Shown here piece after piece: positions 29,046 to 38,473 of a stretch of 64,000 bases of DNA. Position 1 is the first letter of the stretch; each line of letters opens with the position of its first letter. The stretch spans positions 496,001 through 560,000 of the forward strand of contig NZ_QMEJ01000002.1 of the NCBI RefSeq assembly GCF_003390865.1, read 5' to 3'. The notes beneath the pieces were generated by a model. It ran no database searches. It saw nothing but the letters and a program-made list of their open reading frames with translations, and was not told the origin of the DNA. The translations under genes and the position numbers were made by a program. This DNA comes from Tropicimonas sp. IMCC34011. Lineage in GTDB: Bacteria > Pseudomonadota > Alphaproteobacteria > Rhodobacterales > Rhodobacteraceae.

Positions 29046-29648
29046 TCAGTGGCCGAAAAGAAGCCCCGCCGCGATGGCCCACATCACCGCCGCGACGAGC
29101 AGGTCGAGGACGCGCCAGGCGGAGGGCCTCGCGAAGAGCGGCGCGAGGAGCCGTGCGCCGTAGCCGAGCGAGGTGAAGAAGACGAGCGAGGCGGACATCG
29201 CACCGAGCGCGAATTCGAGCCGCTGCCCCTCGAACCGCGCGCTGACCGAACCGAGGAGCACCACCGTGTCGAGGTAGACATGCGGGTTGAGCCAGGTCAG
29301 AGCGAGGCAGACGCCGATCGCGCGCAGTCGCGAGCCCGTCCCCTCCTCTGCCGCCTCAAGGGCCCCGGTGCCGCGAAGGGCGGATCGCAGCGAGAGCGCA
29401 CCGTAGACGACAAGGAAGGCCGCCCCGCCGAGCCGCGCCACGGTGGCGAACCAGGGCGCGAGCTCCAGTATGGCGGCAAAACCGGCGACGCCCGCCCCGA
29501 TCAGGGCCGCGTCCGAGAGCGCACAGACCGCGACCACCGAGAAGACGTGCGCGCGCCGCAGGCCCTGCCGGAGGACGAACGCATTCTGAGCCCCGATCGC
29601 CAGAATGAGCGACAGACCGATCGCGAACCCCTGAAGCGCGGCATTCAT
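29046..29648 (-). CDS. LysE/ArgO family amino acid exporter
   Basis: This 200-residue inner-membrane protein belongs to the LysE superfamily, with the typical start GLSLILAIGAQNAFVLRQGLRR and the internal TWLNPHVYLDTVVLLG phrase. About six hydrophobic helices are visible. ArgO and LysE export arginine or lysine; the true substrate is not decided by the sequence. The usual divergent ArgP/LysG regulator is absent here. The ATG at 29648 starts the gene, in the same direction as ileS. Confidence 0.9.
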   Translation of the reverse strand: MNAALQGFAIGLSLILAIGAQNAFVLRQGLRRAHVFSVVAVCALSDAALIGAGVAGFAAILELAPWFATVARLGGAAFLVVYGALSLRSALRGTGALEAAEEGTGSRLRAIGVCLALTWLNPHVYLDTVVLLGSVSARFEGQRLEFALGAMSASLVFFTSLGYGARLLAPLFARPSAWRVLDLLVAAVMWAIAAGLLFGH

Positions 29649-29810
29649 GCAGGATCAATCCTCTTCAGAACCTGTCATCCGATCCCGGGCGCCACCCGTG
29701 GTTCGGGCGGCATTCCCGCATGGCCGTGGGCGTCTCCGGCATCGAGGCGGCTTTATAGACAGCCCCGAAGCGGTGCATCTCGGGAGATTGCCCCGGCACA
29801 GTGACGCGAG

Positions 29811-29836
29811 TCAAAACGGCGGGCCGTAGCCCGCCG
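29811..29836 (-). terminator. intrinsic terminator after yebC
   Basis: CGGCGGGC (29817-29824) and GCCCGCCG (29829-29836) form a perfect stem around a 4-nt loop. On the minus strand TTTT follows (AAAA at 29813-29816 on the plus strand). It lies 33 nt past the yebC stop. Confidence 0.88.
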
Positions 29837-29868
29837 CGGTGATAGGTCGTGCCGCGCGGGAACGCCTC

Positions 29869-30609
29869 TCAGAGCTGCGCCATCACCTCGTCCGACACTT
29901 CGAAATTCGCCGTGACGCGCTGAACGTCGTCGTCATCCTCGAGCACGTCGATCAGCTTCATGAGCTTGGTGGCGCCGTCGAGGTCGAGCTCGGTGGTCGT
30001 CGTCGGCTTCCAGACGAGCTTGGTCGACTCGCTCTCCCCCAGCTCTTCTTCCAGCTTGGACGAGACGTCGTTGAGGTCCGTATCGGCGCAGTAGATCACG
30101 TGCCCCTCCTCGGAATGCTCGACATCCTCGGCGCCGGCCTCGATCGCGGCCATCATCACCGTGTCCTCATCGCCGGCGGCCGCGGTGTACACGATCTCGC
30201 CCTTGCGCTCGAACATGAAGGAGACGGAGCCCGTCTCACCGAGATTTCCGCCATGCTTGCCGAAGGTGGAGCGCACGGTGGAGGCGGTGCGGTTGCGGTT
30301 GTCGGTCATCGCCTCGACGATCACGGCAACGCCGCCGGGGCCGTAGCCCTCGTAGCGGATTTCCTCGTAATCGTCGCCGTCGCCGCCGGTCGCCTTGTTG
30401 ATCGCGCGGTCGATCACGTCCTTGGGGACGGAGTTCGACTTGGCTTCCTTCACCGCGAGGCGCAGACGGGGGTTCTTCTCGGGATCGGGATCGCCCATCT
30501 TCGCGGCGACGGTGATCTCCTTGGAGAGCTTGGAGAACAGCTTGGACCGCGCGGCGTCCTGACGACCCTTGCGGTGCTGGATGTTGGCCCATTTGGAATG
30601 GCCGGCCAT
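29869..30609 (-). CDS. yebC: YebC/PmpR family protein
   Basis: This 246-residue cytoplasmic protein matches YebC throughout: [28 protein letters not shown] at the start, [46 protein letters not shown] and [14 protein letters not shown]. Family members were named as transcriptional regulators, and more recent work links them to relief of ribosome stalling. The C-terminal third is acidic. The gene is transcribed alone, with its own terminator. Confidence 0.97.
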   Translation of the reverse strand: MAGHSKWANIQHRKGRQDAARSKLFSKLSKEITVAAKMGDPDPEKNPRLRLAVKEAKSNSVPKDVIDRAINKATGGDGDDYEEIRYEGYGPGGVAVIVEAMTDNRNRTASTVRSTFGKHGGNLGETGSVSFMFERKGEIVYTAAAGDEDTVMMAAIEAGAEDVEHSEEGHVIYCADTDLNDVSSKLEEELGESESTKLVWKPTTTTELDLDGATKLMKLIDVLEDDDDVQRVTANFEVSDEVMAQL

Positions 30610-30705
30610 GGATGCCTCCCGAACTCGTGCCGATGAGAGAAGTTTGTGCGAGAGCGTCCTATACCGGCGAGTGGCCGCTTGGGCAATATGGCGCTGCGCC
30701 TGCCC

Positions 30706-32484
30706 TCACATCGGCCAGATCAGCGGGATGAGAACGCTCGCCGAACAGGCCAGCAAGAGGTTGAGCGGGATACCGACCTTCAGGAAGTCCGCAAAGCGAT
30801 ATCCTCCGGGGCCGTAGACCATCATGTTGGTCTGGTAGCCGATGGGGGTCGAAAAGGCGGACGACGCGGCGAACATGACCGCCACCACGAGGGGACGCGG
30901 GTCGAAGCCGAGCGCGAGCGCCACCTCGATGGCGATGGGTGTGACGATGACGGCCACCGCGTTGTTCGAGATCGTCTCGGTCAGGATCGATGTGATGATG
31001 TAGACCGCGAAGACCACCGCCATCGGCGGCAATCCGGTCAGCCAGGGCTCGATCCCGCCGACGAGATACGCCACAGCGCCGGACGCCTCGAGCCCCGCAC
31101 CGACGACGAGCATCGCGAAGATGAGGGCGAGGAGGCGTCCGTCCACGAAGGAGAAGGCCTCCTCGGCATCGACGCAGCGCGCCAGAAGGATCAGCGCGAC
31201 GGCGCCGAGGGCGAGGACCAGGATCGGCGCGACCCCGCTGGCGGCCAGGAGCACGACGCCCGCAAGTGCCCCGACCGCGATCGGCCAGTGACCGCGGCGG
31301 AAGGCGCGTTCGGTCGGCCTCGAGACGTCCACGAGGTCCATGTCCGCGGCGAGCCGCTCGATATCCGCCGGCGCCCCTTCGAGCAGGAGCGTGTCACCGA
31401 CGCGGACCACCACATCGTCCAGCTTCCGGCCGATGTTCTGGCTCCGCCGGTGGACCGCGAGGGGATACACGCCGTATCGGCGCCTGAGGCGCATGGCGCC
31501 GAGCGACCGGCCGACCATCCGCGCGCCGGGCTGGATCAGCACCTCCACCGTCTGCGTCTCGGTCGAGGACAGCTTGTCCAGCGCCCGGAGCTGCTTGTTC
31601 TCCTGAAGCGAGAGGAGTTCCGCCATCTCGGTCCTGAGAACGACGCGGTCGCCGACCTCCAGGACGACGGCGGCCATGTCCCGGCGGAGGGAGGCATCGC
31701 CGCGCAGCACGTCCACGAGGCGGACGCCCTCGCGGCGGAACGCATCCACCTCGACCGCATGCTTGCCGATGAGGGGGCTGCCCTCCGGCAGGGCGACCTC
31801 GGTGAAGTAGCGCATCTTCCGGCGGTTCGCGAGGGTGCCGCCAAGGGACGTCCGCTCGGGCAGGATCCGCCGCCCGACAAGGGCAATGTAGAGCAGACCG
31901 AGCGCGAGCTGGACGAGGCCGAGGGGCGCGATCTCGAAGATGCTGAACGGCTCCATTCCCCGCTGCCGCGCGACGCCGTCCACGAGGAGGTTCGTCGAGG
32001 TGCCGATGAGCGTTATCGTGCCGCCGAGGATCGCGGCATAGGACAGCGGGATCAGGAGCTTGGACGGCGCGACGCCGAGGCGGTGGGCGACCTGGACGAA
32101 GACGGGGATCATCACCACGACGACGGGGGTGTTGTTCATGAAGGCGCTGCCGAGCGCGACGCAGACGATGAGCCCCGCCAGCGTCACGATGGGTCGCGCA
32201 TCCACCTGCCGCTCCGCGAGCTGGGTCAGCGCCTCCAGCGAGCCGGTGCGCACGAGGCCGCCCATCACCATGAACATCAGGAGGATCGTCCAGGGCGCGG
32301 GGTTCGCCAGCGTTTCCCGCGCCGTCTCGTAGGGCACGATGCCGGTCAGCAGCATCGCCGCGGCGCCGCCCAGCGCCACGACCTCGGCCGGAAAGCGCTC
32401 CCGCAGGAACATCACGAACATCGACGCGACGATCACGCCCGCGAGGATCGCCTCCCCCGGACCCGAAAGGAGATCGGCGATCAC
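30706..32484 (-). CDS. SLC13/DASS-type transporter with two TrkA-C (RCK_C) domains
   Basis: This 592-residue inner-membrane protein has two hydrophobic halves around a cytoplasmic pair of TrkA-C domains (about 200-370). The first half contains GSAFMNNTPVVVVMIPVF and GGTITLIGTSTNLLVDG; the second contains SNNAVAVIVTPIAIEVAL and FAASSAFSTPIGYQTNMMV, the helical-hairpin substrate loops of this superfamily. Substrates of such proteins include dicarboxylates, sulfate and citrate; the actual one is unknown. The start is a GTG at 32484 with GGAGG 8 nt upstream. It follows ymdB by 34 nt and may be co-transcribed with it. Confidence 0.92.
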   Translation of the reverse strand: MIADLLSGPGEAILAGVIVASMFVMFLRERFPAEVVALGGAAAMLLTGIVPYETARETLANPAPWTILLMFMVMGGLVRTGSLEALTQLAERQVDARPIVTLAGLIVCVALGSAFMNNTPVVVVMIPVFVQVAHRLGVAPSKLLIPLSYAAILGGTITLIGTSTNLLVDGVARQRGMEPFSIFEIAPLGLVQLALGLLYIALVGRRILPERTSLGGTLANRRKMRYFTEVALPEGSPLIGKHAVEVDAFRREGVRLVDVLRGDASLRRDMAAVVLEVGDRVVLRTEMAELLSLQENKQLRALDKLSSTETQTVEVLIQPGARMVGRSLGAMRLRRRYGVYPLAVHRRSQNIGRKLDDVVVRVGDTLLLEGAPADIERLAADMDLVDVSRPTERAFRRGHWPIAVGALAGVVLLAASGVAPILVLALGAVALILLARCVDAEEAFSFVDGRLLALIFAMLVVGAGLEASGAVAYLVGGIEPWLTGLPPMAVVFAVYIITSILTETISNNAVAVIVTPIAIEVALALGFDPRPLVVAVMFAASSAFSTPIGYQTNMMVYGPGGYRFADFLKVGIPLNLLLACSASVLIPLIWPM

Positions 32485-32518
32485 CCGCGCCTCCGGACGC
32501 CCGGGCCGGGCGGACGCG

Positions 32519-33331
32519 TCATGGACCGGCCGGCGGCAGGAGGCCGCCCTGCCGCACCATCTCGACCCGCGTGGCGGCGCCGGTGCGGTCGTCCGTTTCG
32601 ACATAGAGACCGGAGAGGGTCGCCTCCCCCGCCGCGGGCTCGAATCGGCCCTTGGACATGCCGGAGATGAAGCGCCGCATCGGCTCGTCCTTCTTCATGC
32701 CGATGACGCTGTTGTAATCGCCGCACATTCCCGCGTCCGACAGGGCCGCGGTGCCGCCGGGCAGGATCCGCGCATCCGCGGTCGGAACGTGGGTGTGCGT
32801 CCCGACGACGATGCTCGCCCGGCCGTCGCAGAAATGGGCGACGCCCATCTTCTCGCTCGTGGCCTCGGCATGGATGTCGATGAGGGAGGCCTGCACCATT
32901 CCGCCGCGCGGGTGCTTCGACAGGACGGCATCGAGGGCGGAGAAGGGGTCGTCGAACGGCCGCTTCATGAAGACCTGCCCCAGCACCTGCGCCACCAGCA
33001 CCTTCTTGCCGCCGGCGGCGGTAAAGACCCGCGCGCCGACGCCGGGCGCCGTCTTTGCGTAATTGATCGGGCGGATGATCCGCGGCTCCTGGTCGACGTA
33101 GCGGAGCATGTCGGACTGGTCGAAAGCATGGTCGCCGAGTGTGACGCAGTCGGCCCCCGCCTCGAAGATCCCCTTCGCATGGTCCGCGGACAGGCCAACG
33201 CCGTGGGTGGCATTCTCGCCGTTGACCACGACGAAATCGAGCTTCCACGCTGCCCTCAGGCCAGGCAGCCTTTCAGTGATCGCGGCGCGCCCCGCGCGCC
33301 CCATGACATCGCCAAGAAATAGAATACGCAT
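32519..33331 (-). CDS. YmdB-type metallophosphoesterase
   Basis: This 270-residue protein matches the TIGR00282/YmdB family of calcineurin-like phosphoesterases with 2',3'-cyclic nucleotide activity in Bacillus. Metal ligands are visible in order: Asp8 in FLGDVMG, Asn40 in VVNGENATHG, His in LGDHAFDQ, His in IDIHAEAT and GTHTHVPTAD. Length is normal. The start ATG at 33331 is the first residue of the conserved MRILFLGDV. In many genomes it follows a 5-formyltetrahydrofolate cyclo-ligase gene; here glutamate dehydrogenase is upstream. Confidence 0.93.
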   Translation of the reverse strand: MRILFLGDVMGRAGRAAITERLPGLRAAWKLDFVVVNGENATHGVGLSADHAKGIFEAGADCVTLGDHAFDQSDMLRYVDQEPRIIRPINYAKTAPGVGARVFTAAGGKKVLVAQVLGQVFMKRPFDDPFSALDAVLSKHPRGGMVQASLIDIHAEATSEKMGVAHFCDGRASIVVGTHTHVPTADARILPGGTAALSDAGMCGDYNSVIGMKKDEPMRRFISGMSKGRFEPAAGEATLSGLYVETDDRTGAATRVEMVRQGGLLPPAGP

Positions 33332-33427
33332 GATCCATCCAGACCATGCGCCTGCCGCATTGGCAACCTGAGGCGCGCCGTGGACGCGACAGGCGTGGCA
33401 CGGGCGCCCCGCCGGCCCCCAAGAGCG

Positions 33428-34858
33428 TCAGAGGCCCTTGGCGCGGTAGCTCTGGGCGATCCGGTCGATCGAGACGAGGTAGGCCGCGACGCGCAGGTCC
33501 GGTACGTCCTCCCGGCTGTGCCAGACCTGCCGCATGGCCTGATATGCCGTGCGCATGGTGTCATCGAGGCCGGACCGGACCAGTTCCAGCTCGTCCGCGC
33601 CGCGCAGGTAGCGCTCCTTGAAGCCGGGGCTCAGGGTCCAGCCGACGCCGCTGTCGGCCGACAGGCGTTCCAGCTCGTCCACGATGACCTGGTGCCGCGA
33701 TTCCTCCTGCCGGCGTTGCATCCGGCCGAACCGGATATGGGACAGGTTCTTCACCCATTCGAAGTAACTGACCGTGACGCCGCCGGCATTGGCGTACATG
33801 TCCGGAATGATGATCGTGCCGCGCTTGCGCAGGATCTCGTCCGCACCCGCGGTAACGGGGCCGTTCGCCGCCTCGATGATCAGAGGTGCCCGGATACGCT
33901 CGGCGTTGGACAGGTTGATGACGCCTTCGAGGGCGGCAGGGATCAGGATGTCGCACTCCGTCTCCAGCACCGCCGCGCCGTCCTCGACATAGGTGCCAGA
34001 GCCATAGCCGCGCACCCCGCCATGAGCCCCGATCCAGTCCCTGAGTGCTTCGATGTCTATGCCGTCGGGATCGGTGATCGCGCCGTCCCGCTCAATCACG
34101 CCGACGATGAGCGCGCCGTCTTCCTCCGACAGGAACTTCGCGGCGTGGTAGCCCACGTTGCCGAGGCCCTGAACGACGATACGCTTGCCCGCGAGCTGTC
34201 CTGAAAGCTGAGCGATGGCGACATCCTCGGGATGCCGGAAAAACTCCCGGAGAGCGTATTGCACGCCCCGTCCCGTCGCTTCCACGCGGCCCTTGATGCC
34301 GCCGGCATGGATCGGCTTGCCGGTGACGCAGGCATTGCCGTTGATGTCGGTGGTGTTCATCCGGCGGTACTGGTCGGCAATCCAGGCCATCTCCCGCTCG
34401 CCGGTGCCCATGTCCGGCGCGGGGACGTTCTGGCTGGGATGGATCAGGTCGCGCTTGATGAGCTCGTAGGCGAAGCGGCGGGTGATGCGCTCCAGCTCGT
34501 GTTCGTCCCACTCGCGCGGATCGATGCAGAGCCCGCCCTTGGAGCCGCCGAAGGGCGTTTCGACCAAGGCGCACTTGAAGGTCATCAGCGCCGCCAGCGC
34601 CTCGACCTCGTCCTGGTTGACGTCCATCGCGTAGCGGATGCCGCCTTTCACGGGCTCCATGTGTTCCGAATGGACGGAGCGGTATCCGGTGAAGGTGTGG
34701 ATCGAGCCGCGGAGCCGGACCCCGAAGCGCACCGTGTAGGTCGCGTTGCAGACCCTGATCTTCTCCTCGAGGCCGGGGGAGAGGTCCATCAGCGCGACAG
34801 CGCGGTTGAACATCAGATCCACGCTCTCGCGGAATGTCGGCTCCTTAACGTCGCTCAT
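33428..34858 (-). CDS. gdhA: glutamate dehydrogenase (Glu/Leu/Phe/Val dehydrogenase family)
   Basis: This 476-residue enzyme interconverts glutamate and 2-oxoglutarate plus ammonia. The catalytic lysine region reads PFGGSKGGLCIDP, the substrate loop APDMGTGEREMAWIADQY, and the Rossmann glycine motif VVQGLGNVGYHAA. Coenzyme preference cannot be settled by eye; the acidic residue after the second strand (VIERDG) would favour NAD. The start is the ATG at 34858, with GGAGGAGAA upstream. It is divergent from the TadG-like gene across 268 nt. Confidence 0.94.
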   Translation of the reverse strand: MSDVKEPTFRESVDLMFNRAVALMDLSPGLEEKIRVCNATYTVRFGVRLRGSIHTFTGYRSVHSEHMEPVKGGIRYAMDVNQDEVEALAALMTFKCALVETPFGGSKGGLCIDPREWDEHELERITRRFAYELIKRDLIHPSQNVPAPDMGTGEREMAWIADQYRRMNTTDINGNACVTGKPIHAGGIKGRVEATGRGVQYALREFFRHPEDVAIAQLSGQLAGKRIVVQGLGNVGYHAAKFLSEEDGALIVGVIERDGAITDPDGIDIEALRDWIGAHGGVRGYGSGTYVEDGAAVLETECDILIPAALEGVINLSNAERIRAPLIIEAANGPVTAGADEILRKRGTIIIPDMYANAGGVTVSYFEWVKNLSHIRFGRMQRRQEESRHQVIVDELERLSADSGVGWTLSPGFKERYLRGADELELVRSGLDDTMRTAYQAMRQVWHSREDVPDLRVAAYLVSIDRIAQSYRAKGL

Positions 34859-34966
34859 CTCGTTCTCCTCCTGCCACCGACCGTTCAGGTAGACGCCGCC
34901 CGGTCCGGGTCCAGCGTCCGAATCGGCACGGCCGGGGACGGCATACCACCCTTGTGGAGATGAATT

Positions 34967-34977
34967 GCAAATCTTGC
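34967..34977. promoter_or_regulatory. small dyad upstream of gdhA
   Basis: The perfect 11-bp dyad GCAAATCTTGC lies about 110 nt upstream of the glutamate dehydrogenase start, in the region shared with the TadG-like gene. It could be an operator half of either gene; nothing else supports it. I see no clear promoter in this 268-nt region. Confidence 0.2.
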
Positions 34978-35126
34978 GTTAAACCTCCGCGGTCATTTGC
35001 CGGAAAGTCGGGCCGATACCGGGGTGTTTTCACCCGCTCTCCCCACCCGTGCCGCAATTTCGAACGGTTTCACCGATCTAGAGACACTCGTGGAAGAGTA
35101 TCCGCCGATCAGAGTGCAGGTGATCC

Positions 35127-36701
35127 ATGGCCAAGGGGCCCACCAAGACCAGTGACGAGAGTTCCGTTCTCCGCCGCGCCCTCGCGCGGTTCGTCGGGGA
35201 GCAGCATGGCGGGCTCGTGATCTTCTCGCTTTTCCTGCTCTCGGGCATGTTGCTCGCGGTCAGCGTCGGCCTCGACACCATGAGGTTCGAGCTGCGGCGC
35301 ACCCAGCTTCAGAACACCCTCGACAACGCCGTCCTCGCCGCCGCCGATCTCGACCAGACCCTCGAGCCGCAGGACGTGGTGCGGGATTATTTCGACCGCG
35401 CCGGCCTCGACAATCTGTCCGTGGACGTGAGTGTGGAAGAGGGGCTGAACTACCGCTCCGTCAGCGCCTCCACCAGCGACGAGATCCGCACCCTCCTGAT
35501 GCGCCTCGTCGGGATCGACACGCTGAAGACCCCGGCCGCCGGGACCGCGAACGAGACGATCATGAAGGTCGAGATCTCGCTCGTTCTCGACAATTCAGGC
35601 TCCATGGGGAGCTACGGCCGCCTGAACCTGCTGAAGGATGCGGCGAAGGACTTCGTCGACACCGTCCTCGGCAAGGCCACCGAGCAGGACCGCATTTCGA
35701 TCAACATCGTGCCGTTTGCCACGCAGGTGAATGCCGGGGAAGATCTGCTGAAGCACTACAACGTCTCGCAGGAGCATCGTTACTCGTGGTGCGTCGACTT
35801 CCGCAGCGAGGACTTCACGACGCCGGCGATCCTTCCCAATCAGCGCCTCCAGCGCACCGGGCATTTCGAGATCTCCACCTACAGCAAGCCGCCCGACCCC
35901 AACATGTTCGTATGCCCGATCCTCGAGAGCCGGGAGATCACCGTGATGGAGAGCGATATCCAGGCGCTGCACGACCGGATCGACAGTTTCTGGGCGCAGG
36001 GCAACACCTCGATCGACATCGGCGCCAAGTGGGGGGCTGCGCTGCTCGATCCCGCTACCCGCCCGATCATCGCCGACATGATCGGGGACGGGGCGGTCTC
36101 GAGCCAGTTCAACGGACGCCCCTACAACTACGACGAGGAGGACGCGCTCAAGGTCCTCGTCGTCATGTCCGACGGCGAGAACACCAGTCAACATTACCTC
36201 AGGGACGAATTTTCGTCCGGCACGGCCGACATCTACTACGACCGGACTAACGGACGGGAATCGCTCTACTACCGCTATTACGGCAATAACTACTGGTACT
36301 GGTTCACCGACGGGGATTGGCATTCCGCTCCCTACCGGAACTGGGACCGTGCCCGCACGATGACCTGGCCCGAGCTATGGGCGAGCCGTTCCGTGGCCAA
36401 CTACGCCTATTACGACCGGACTGAAGCGCTCGGCGGCAACTGGCGCAACTACTACGACGAGGTCTATTCCTCCATCGGCACGAACACCAAGAACAGCCGG
36501 ACCTCGGCAATCTGCGAGGCGGCGAAGAATGCCGGCGTCGTCGTGTTCACCATCGGCATGGAGACGCGCGGCAACGGTGACGATACGCTGAGCGATTGCG
36601 CCTCCACCACCTCCCACTTCTTCGACGTCAGGGCGATCGAGATCGCGCAGGCTTTTTCCTCGATCGCGCGCCAGATCAACCAGCTGAGGCTGACCCAATG
36701 A
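35127..36701 (+). CDS. TadG-like protein with von Willebrand A domain
   Basis: This 524-residue protein has a short cytoplasmic N-terminus, one membrane helix (about 29-50) that includes the Tad/pilin-like start, and a large exported part. A von Willebrand A domain has the metal-site motif DNSGSM at 155-160, then later VVMSDGENTS and TIGMETRG. Residues about 370-451 are extremely rich in Tyr and Trp (at least 22 aromatics in 81) and look like an insertion in the VWA fold. TadG-type proteins act in tight-adherence pili or surface assembly. It overlaps the next gene by 4 nt (ATGA). No tad ATPase or secretin gene is in the window. Confidence 0.88.
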   Translation: MAKGPTKTSDESSVLRRALARFVGEQHGGLVIFSLFLLSGMLLAVSVGLDTMRFELRRTQLQNTLDNAVLAAADLDQTLEPQDVVRDYFDRAGLDNLSVDVSVEEGLNYRSVSASTSDEIRTLLMRLVGIDTLKTPAAGTANETIMKVEISLVLDNSGSMGSYGRLNLLKDAAKDFVDTVLGKATEQDRISINIVPFATQVNAGEDLLKHYNVSQEHRYSWCVDFRSEDFTTPAILPNQRLQRTGHFEISTYSKPPDPNMFVCPILESREITVMESDIQALHDRIDSFWAQGNTSIDIGAKWGAALLDPATRPIIADMIGDGAVSSQFNGRPYNYDEEDALKVLVVMSDGENTSQHYLRDEFSSGTADIYYDRTNGRESLYYRYYGNNYWYWFTDGDWHSAPYRNWDRARTMTWPELWASRSVANYAYYDRTEALGGNWRNYYDEVYSSIGTNTKNSRTSAICEAAKNAGVVVFTIGMETRGNGDDTLSDCASTTSHFFDVRAIEIAQAFSSIARQINQLRLTQ

Positions 36702-37255
36702 GCGCCGCGCGACCCCGGCACTCCGCGCTGCGGCATGCCCTGCACCGCTTCGCCCGGGACGAGACCGGGACGGCGACGATCGAGTTCGTCATCCTCTTCC
36801 CGATCTTCATGGTCGTCTTCCTGTCCACCCTCGAGGGGGGGTTCCTCCAGGTGCGCCAGGTCATGCTGGACCGCGCGACGGACCTGTCCGTGCGGGAGCT
36901 GCGCCTCGGCCTCGAGGCCAGCCCGACCCATGAGAAGCTCCGCGACCGCATATGCGAGTATGCCACCGTCATCCCGGATTGCCGAAACAGCCTCGTGGTG
37001 GAGCTGACGCGGGTCAGCAAGGACGACTGGACGGCGGGCACGAGCGGCGTGCGCTGTGTGGACAAGGAGGAGGACGTCGCCCCCGTCACTGCCTTCGTGC
37101 CCGGCGGACAGCACGACATGATGCTGCTCAGGGTCTGCGCCGTGGTCCGGCCGATCTTCCCGACCACCGGCCTCGGCCTTGCCCTGCAGCGACAGACCGA
37201 GGATTACTACGCCCTCGTTGCCCGCGCCGCCTTCGTCAACGAGCCCCGCTCATGA
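36698..37255 (+). CDS. TadE-like pseudopilin
   Basis: This 185-residue protein has a basic N-terminus followed by the prepilin-like GTATIEFVILFPIFMVVFLS (24-43), with Glu29 at the expected fifth position after the cleavage glycine. The remainder is a periplasmic domain with a pair of cysteines near CEYATVIPDC and another near VRCVD. TadE is a minor pilin of tight-adherence pili. It is translationally coupled at both ends (ATGA overlaps with the TadG-like gene before and the second TadE gene after). Confidence 0.88.
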   Translation: MSAARPRHSALRHALHRFARDETGTATIEFVILFPIFMVVFLSTLEGGFLQVRQVMLDRATDLSVRELRLGLEASPTHEKLRDRICEYATVIPDCRNSLVVELTRVSKDDWTAGTSGVRCVDKEEDVAPVTAFVPGGQHDMMLLRVCAVVRPIFPTTGLGLALQRQTEDYYALVARAAFVNEPRS

Positions 37256-37872
37256 CCGCCCGCCCCTGCCCCGCTGGCCGATCTCGGGCGCGCCTCGCAG
37301 TCGCGCGCGTCCGGGCCGCCATGGCCGCATTCGCCGCCGATTGCCAAGGCTCGCTTTCGGTGGAGGCCGTGCTCGCCCTGCCGCTCCTGTGCTGGTTCTA
37401 CGTCGGCTCCTTCGTCTGGTTCGACGCGTACCGTGCCCAGACGACGAACGCCCGCGCCGCCTACACCATCGCGGACATGATCAGCCGCGAATCGGGCGTC
37501 GATACCGGCTATCTTGCCGGCCTCGTGAACGTCTTCGACTTCATGACGGTGAAGGGCGGGCCGCCCACCGTGCGGATCAGCTCCGTCCGCTGCCGGGGCA
37601 ATTGCGACGATCCTTCCGGCCGTCAGCTGGATGTCTGCTGGTCCTGGGTGAACCGCGAGGGGAGGGCCGGACTCGGCAGCGGCGATCTTGCGGGCCTCGA
37701 CGGTCGCATCCCGATGATGCCGCTCGGTGACACGCTGATCCTCACCGAGACCGCGCTGTCCTACGAGCCGGCCTTCAACGTGGGATTGCCGACGTTGGAT
37801 CTCGAGCAGTTCGTCGTGACCCGCCCCCGCTTCGCGCCCGAGGTCGAGAACGGCAGCGAGAGCTGCTACTGA
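37252..37872 (+). CDS. second TadE-like pseudopilin
   Basis: This 206-residue protein has the same plan: basic N-terminus, GSLSVEAVLALPLLCWFYVG (33-52) with Glu38 after the glycine/serine step, and an exported domain with cysteines in VRCRGNCDD and a terminal SESCY. It is the third gene of the TadG-TadE-TadE run. Its stop overlaps, tail to tail, the stop of the convergent membrane-protein gene by 7 nt. Confidence 0.85.
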   Translation: MTARPCPAGRSRARLAVARVRAAMAAFAADCQGSLSVEAVLALPLLCWFYVGSFVWFDAYRAQTTNARAAYTIADMISRESGVDTGYLAGLVNVFDFMTVKGGPPTVRISSVRCRGNCDDPSGRQLDVCWSWVNREGRAGLGSGDLAGLDGRIPMMPLGDTLILTETALSYEPAFNVGLPTLDLEQFVVTRPRFAPEVENGSESCY

Positions 37873-38345
37873 GCCGTCCGCTCGGCCACGAGGAGAGACA
37901 GCCCCTCGGCCATCGCCTTGGTGCGCGACGGTGCCGTCAGTCCGCCGACGCCGACGCGCCGACCGACCCGCCACCACAGGCCGGGGGACCAGTGCATACC
38001 GCCCGGCTCCGACAGCCGCACCAGGAAGCCGTTCGACGGCTTCACAGCAAGGACGCCCCGGTCCACGCCCACCACCTTGGAGACGCGGAAGATCTCACGC
38101 CCCTCTCCGTCGGTCAGCGCCTCCCGCGTCAGGATCAGCTCCGCCCGGCCCGCGCGGAAAAGTGCGACGGCGCCTGCGAGCGCTCCCGCGGCAAGCGCGA
38201 TCACGAAGAGCCGCCCGACGAGCGACAGGGCCGGTTCCGAGAGCGCGAGCCAGAAGCAGAGCGCCGCGAGGACGCCGAGGGTCGCCGTGCCGAACAGGGC
38301 CCGCGGCCGCGATGCGCTCGTCCGCGCGAGGATCTCGCTCTCCAT
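37866..38345 (-). CDS. hypothetical membrane protein
   Basis: This 159-residue protein has two hydrophobic segments near 18-35 and 43-62, then a cytoplasmic-looking domain (AELILTREALTDGEGREIFRVSKVVGVDRGV). The pattern resembles bacterial PH-like or YcxB-type domains after a membrane hairpin, but I do not assign a family. The start is the ATG at 38345. It ends in the 7-nt overlap with the TadE-like gene. Confidence 0.72.
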   Translation of the reverse strand: MESEILARTSASRPRALFGTATLGVLAALCFWLALSEPALSLVGRLFVIALAAGALAGAVALFRAGRAELILTREALTDGEGREIFRVSKVVGVDRGVLAVKPSNGFLVRLSEPGGMHWSPGLWWRVGRRVGVGGLTAPSRTKAMAEGLSLLVAERTAQ

Positions 38346-38473
38346 GCCTGTCTCCCCGGTCTGGCCCGCGGCAGGTATGACCCGCGCGGGCGGCGGCGCG
38401 CAAGCTCCGCGGTCTGGACGGCACGGGCCCGCGCGGGGTACCTTCGCCCCGCCGACGCCCGGAGTGCCCGCTG

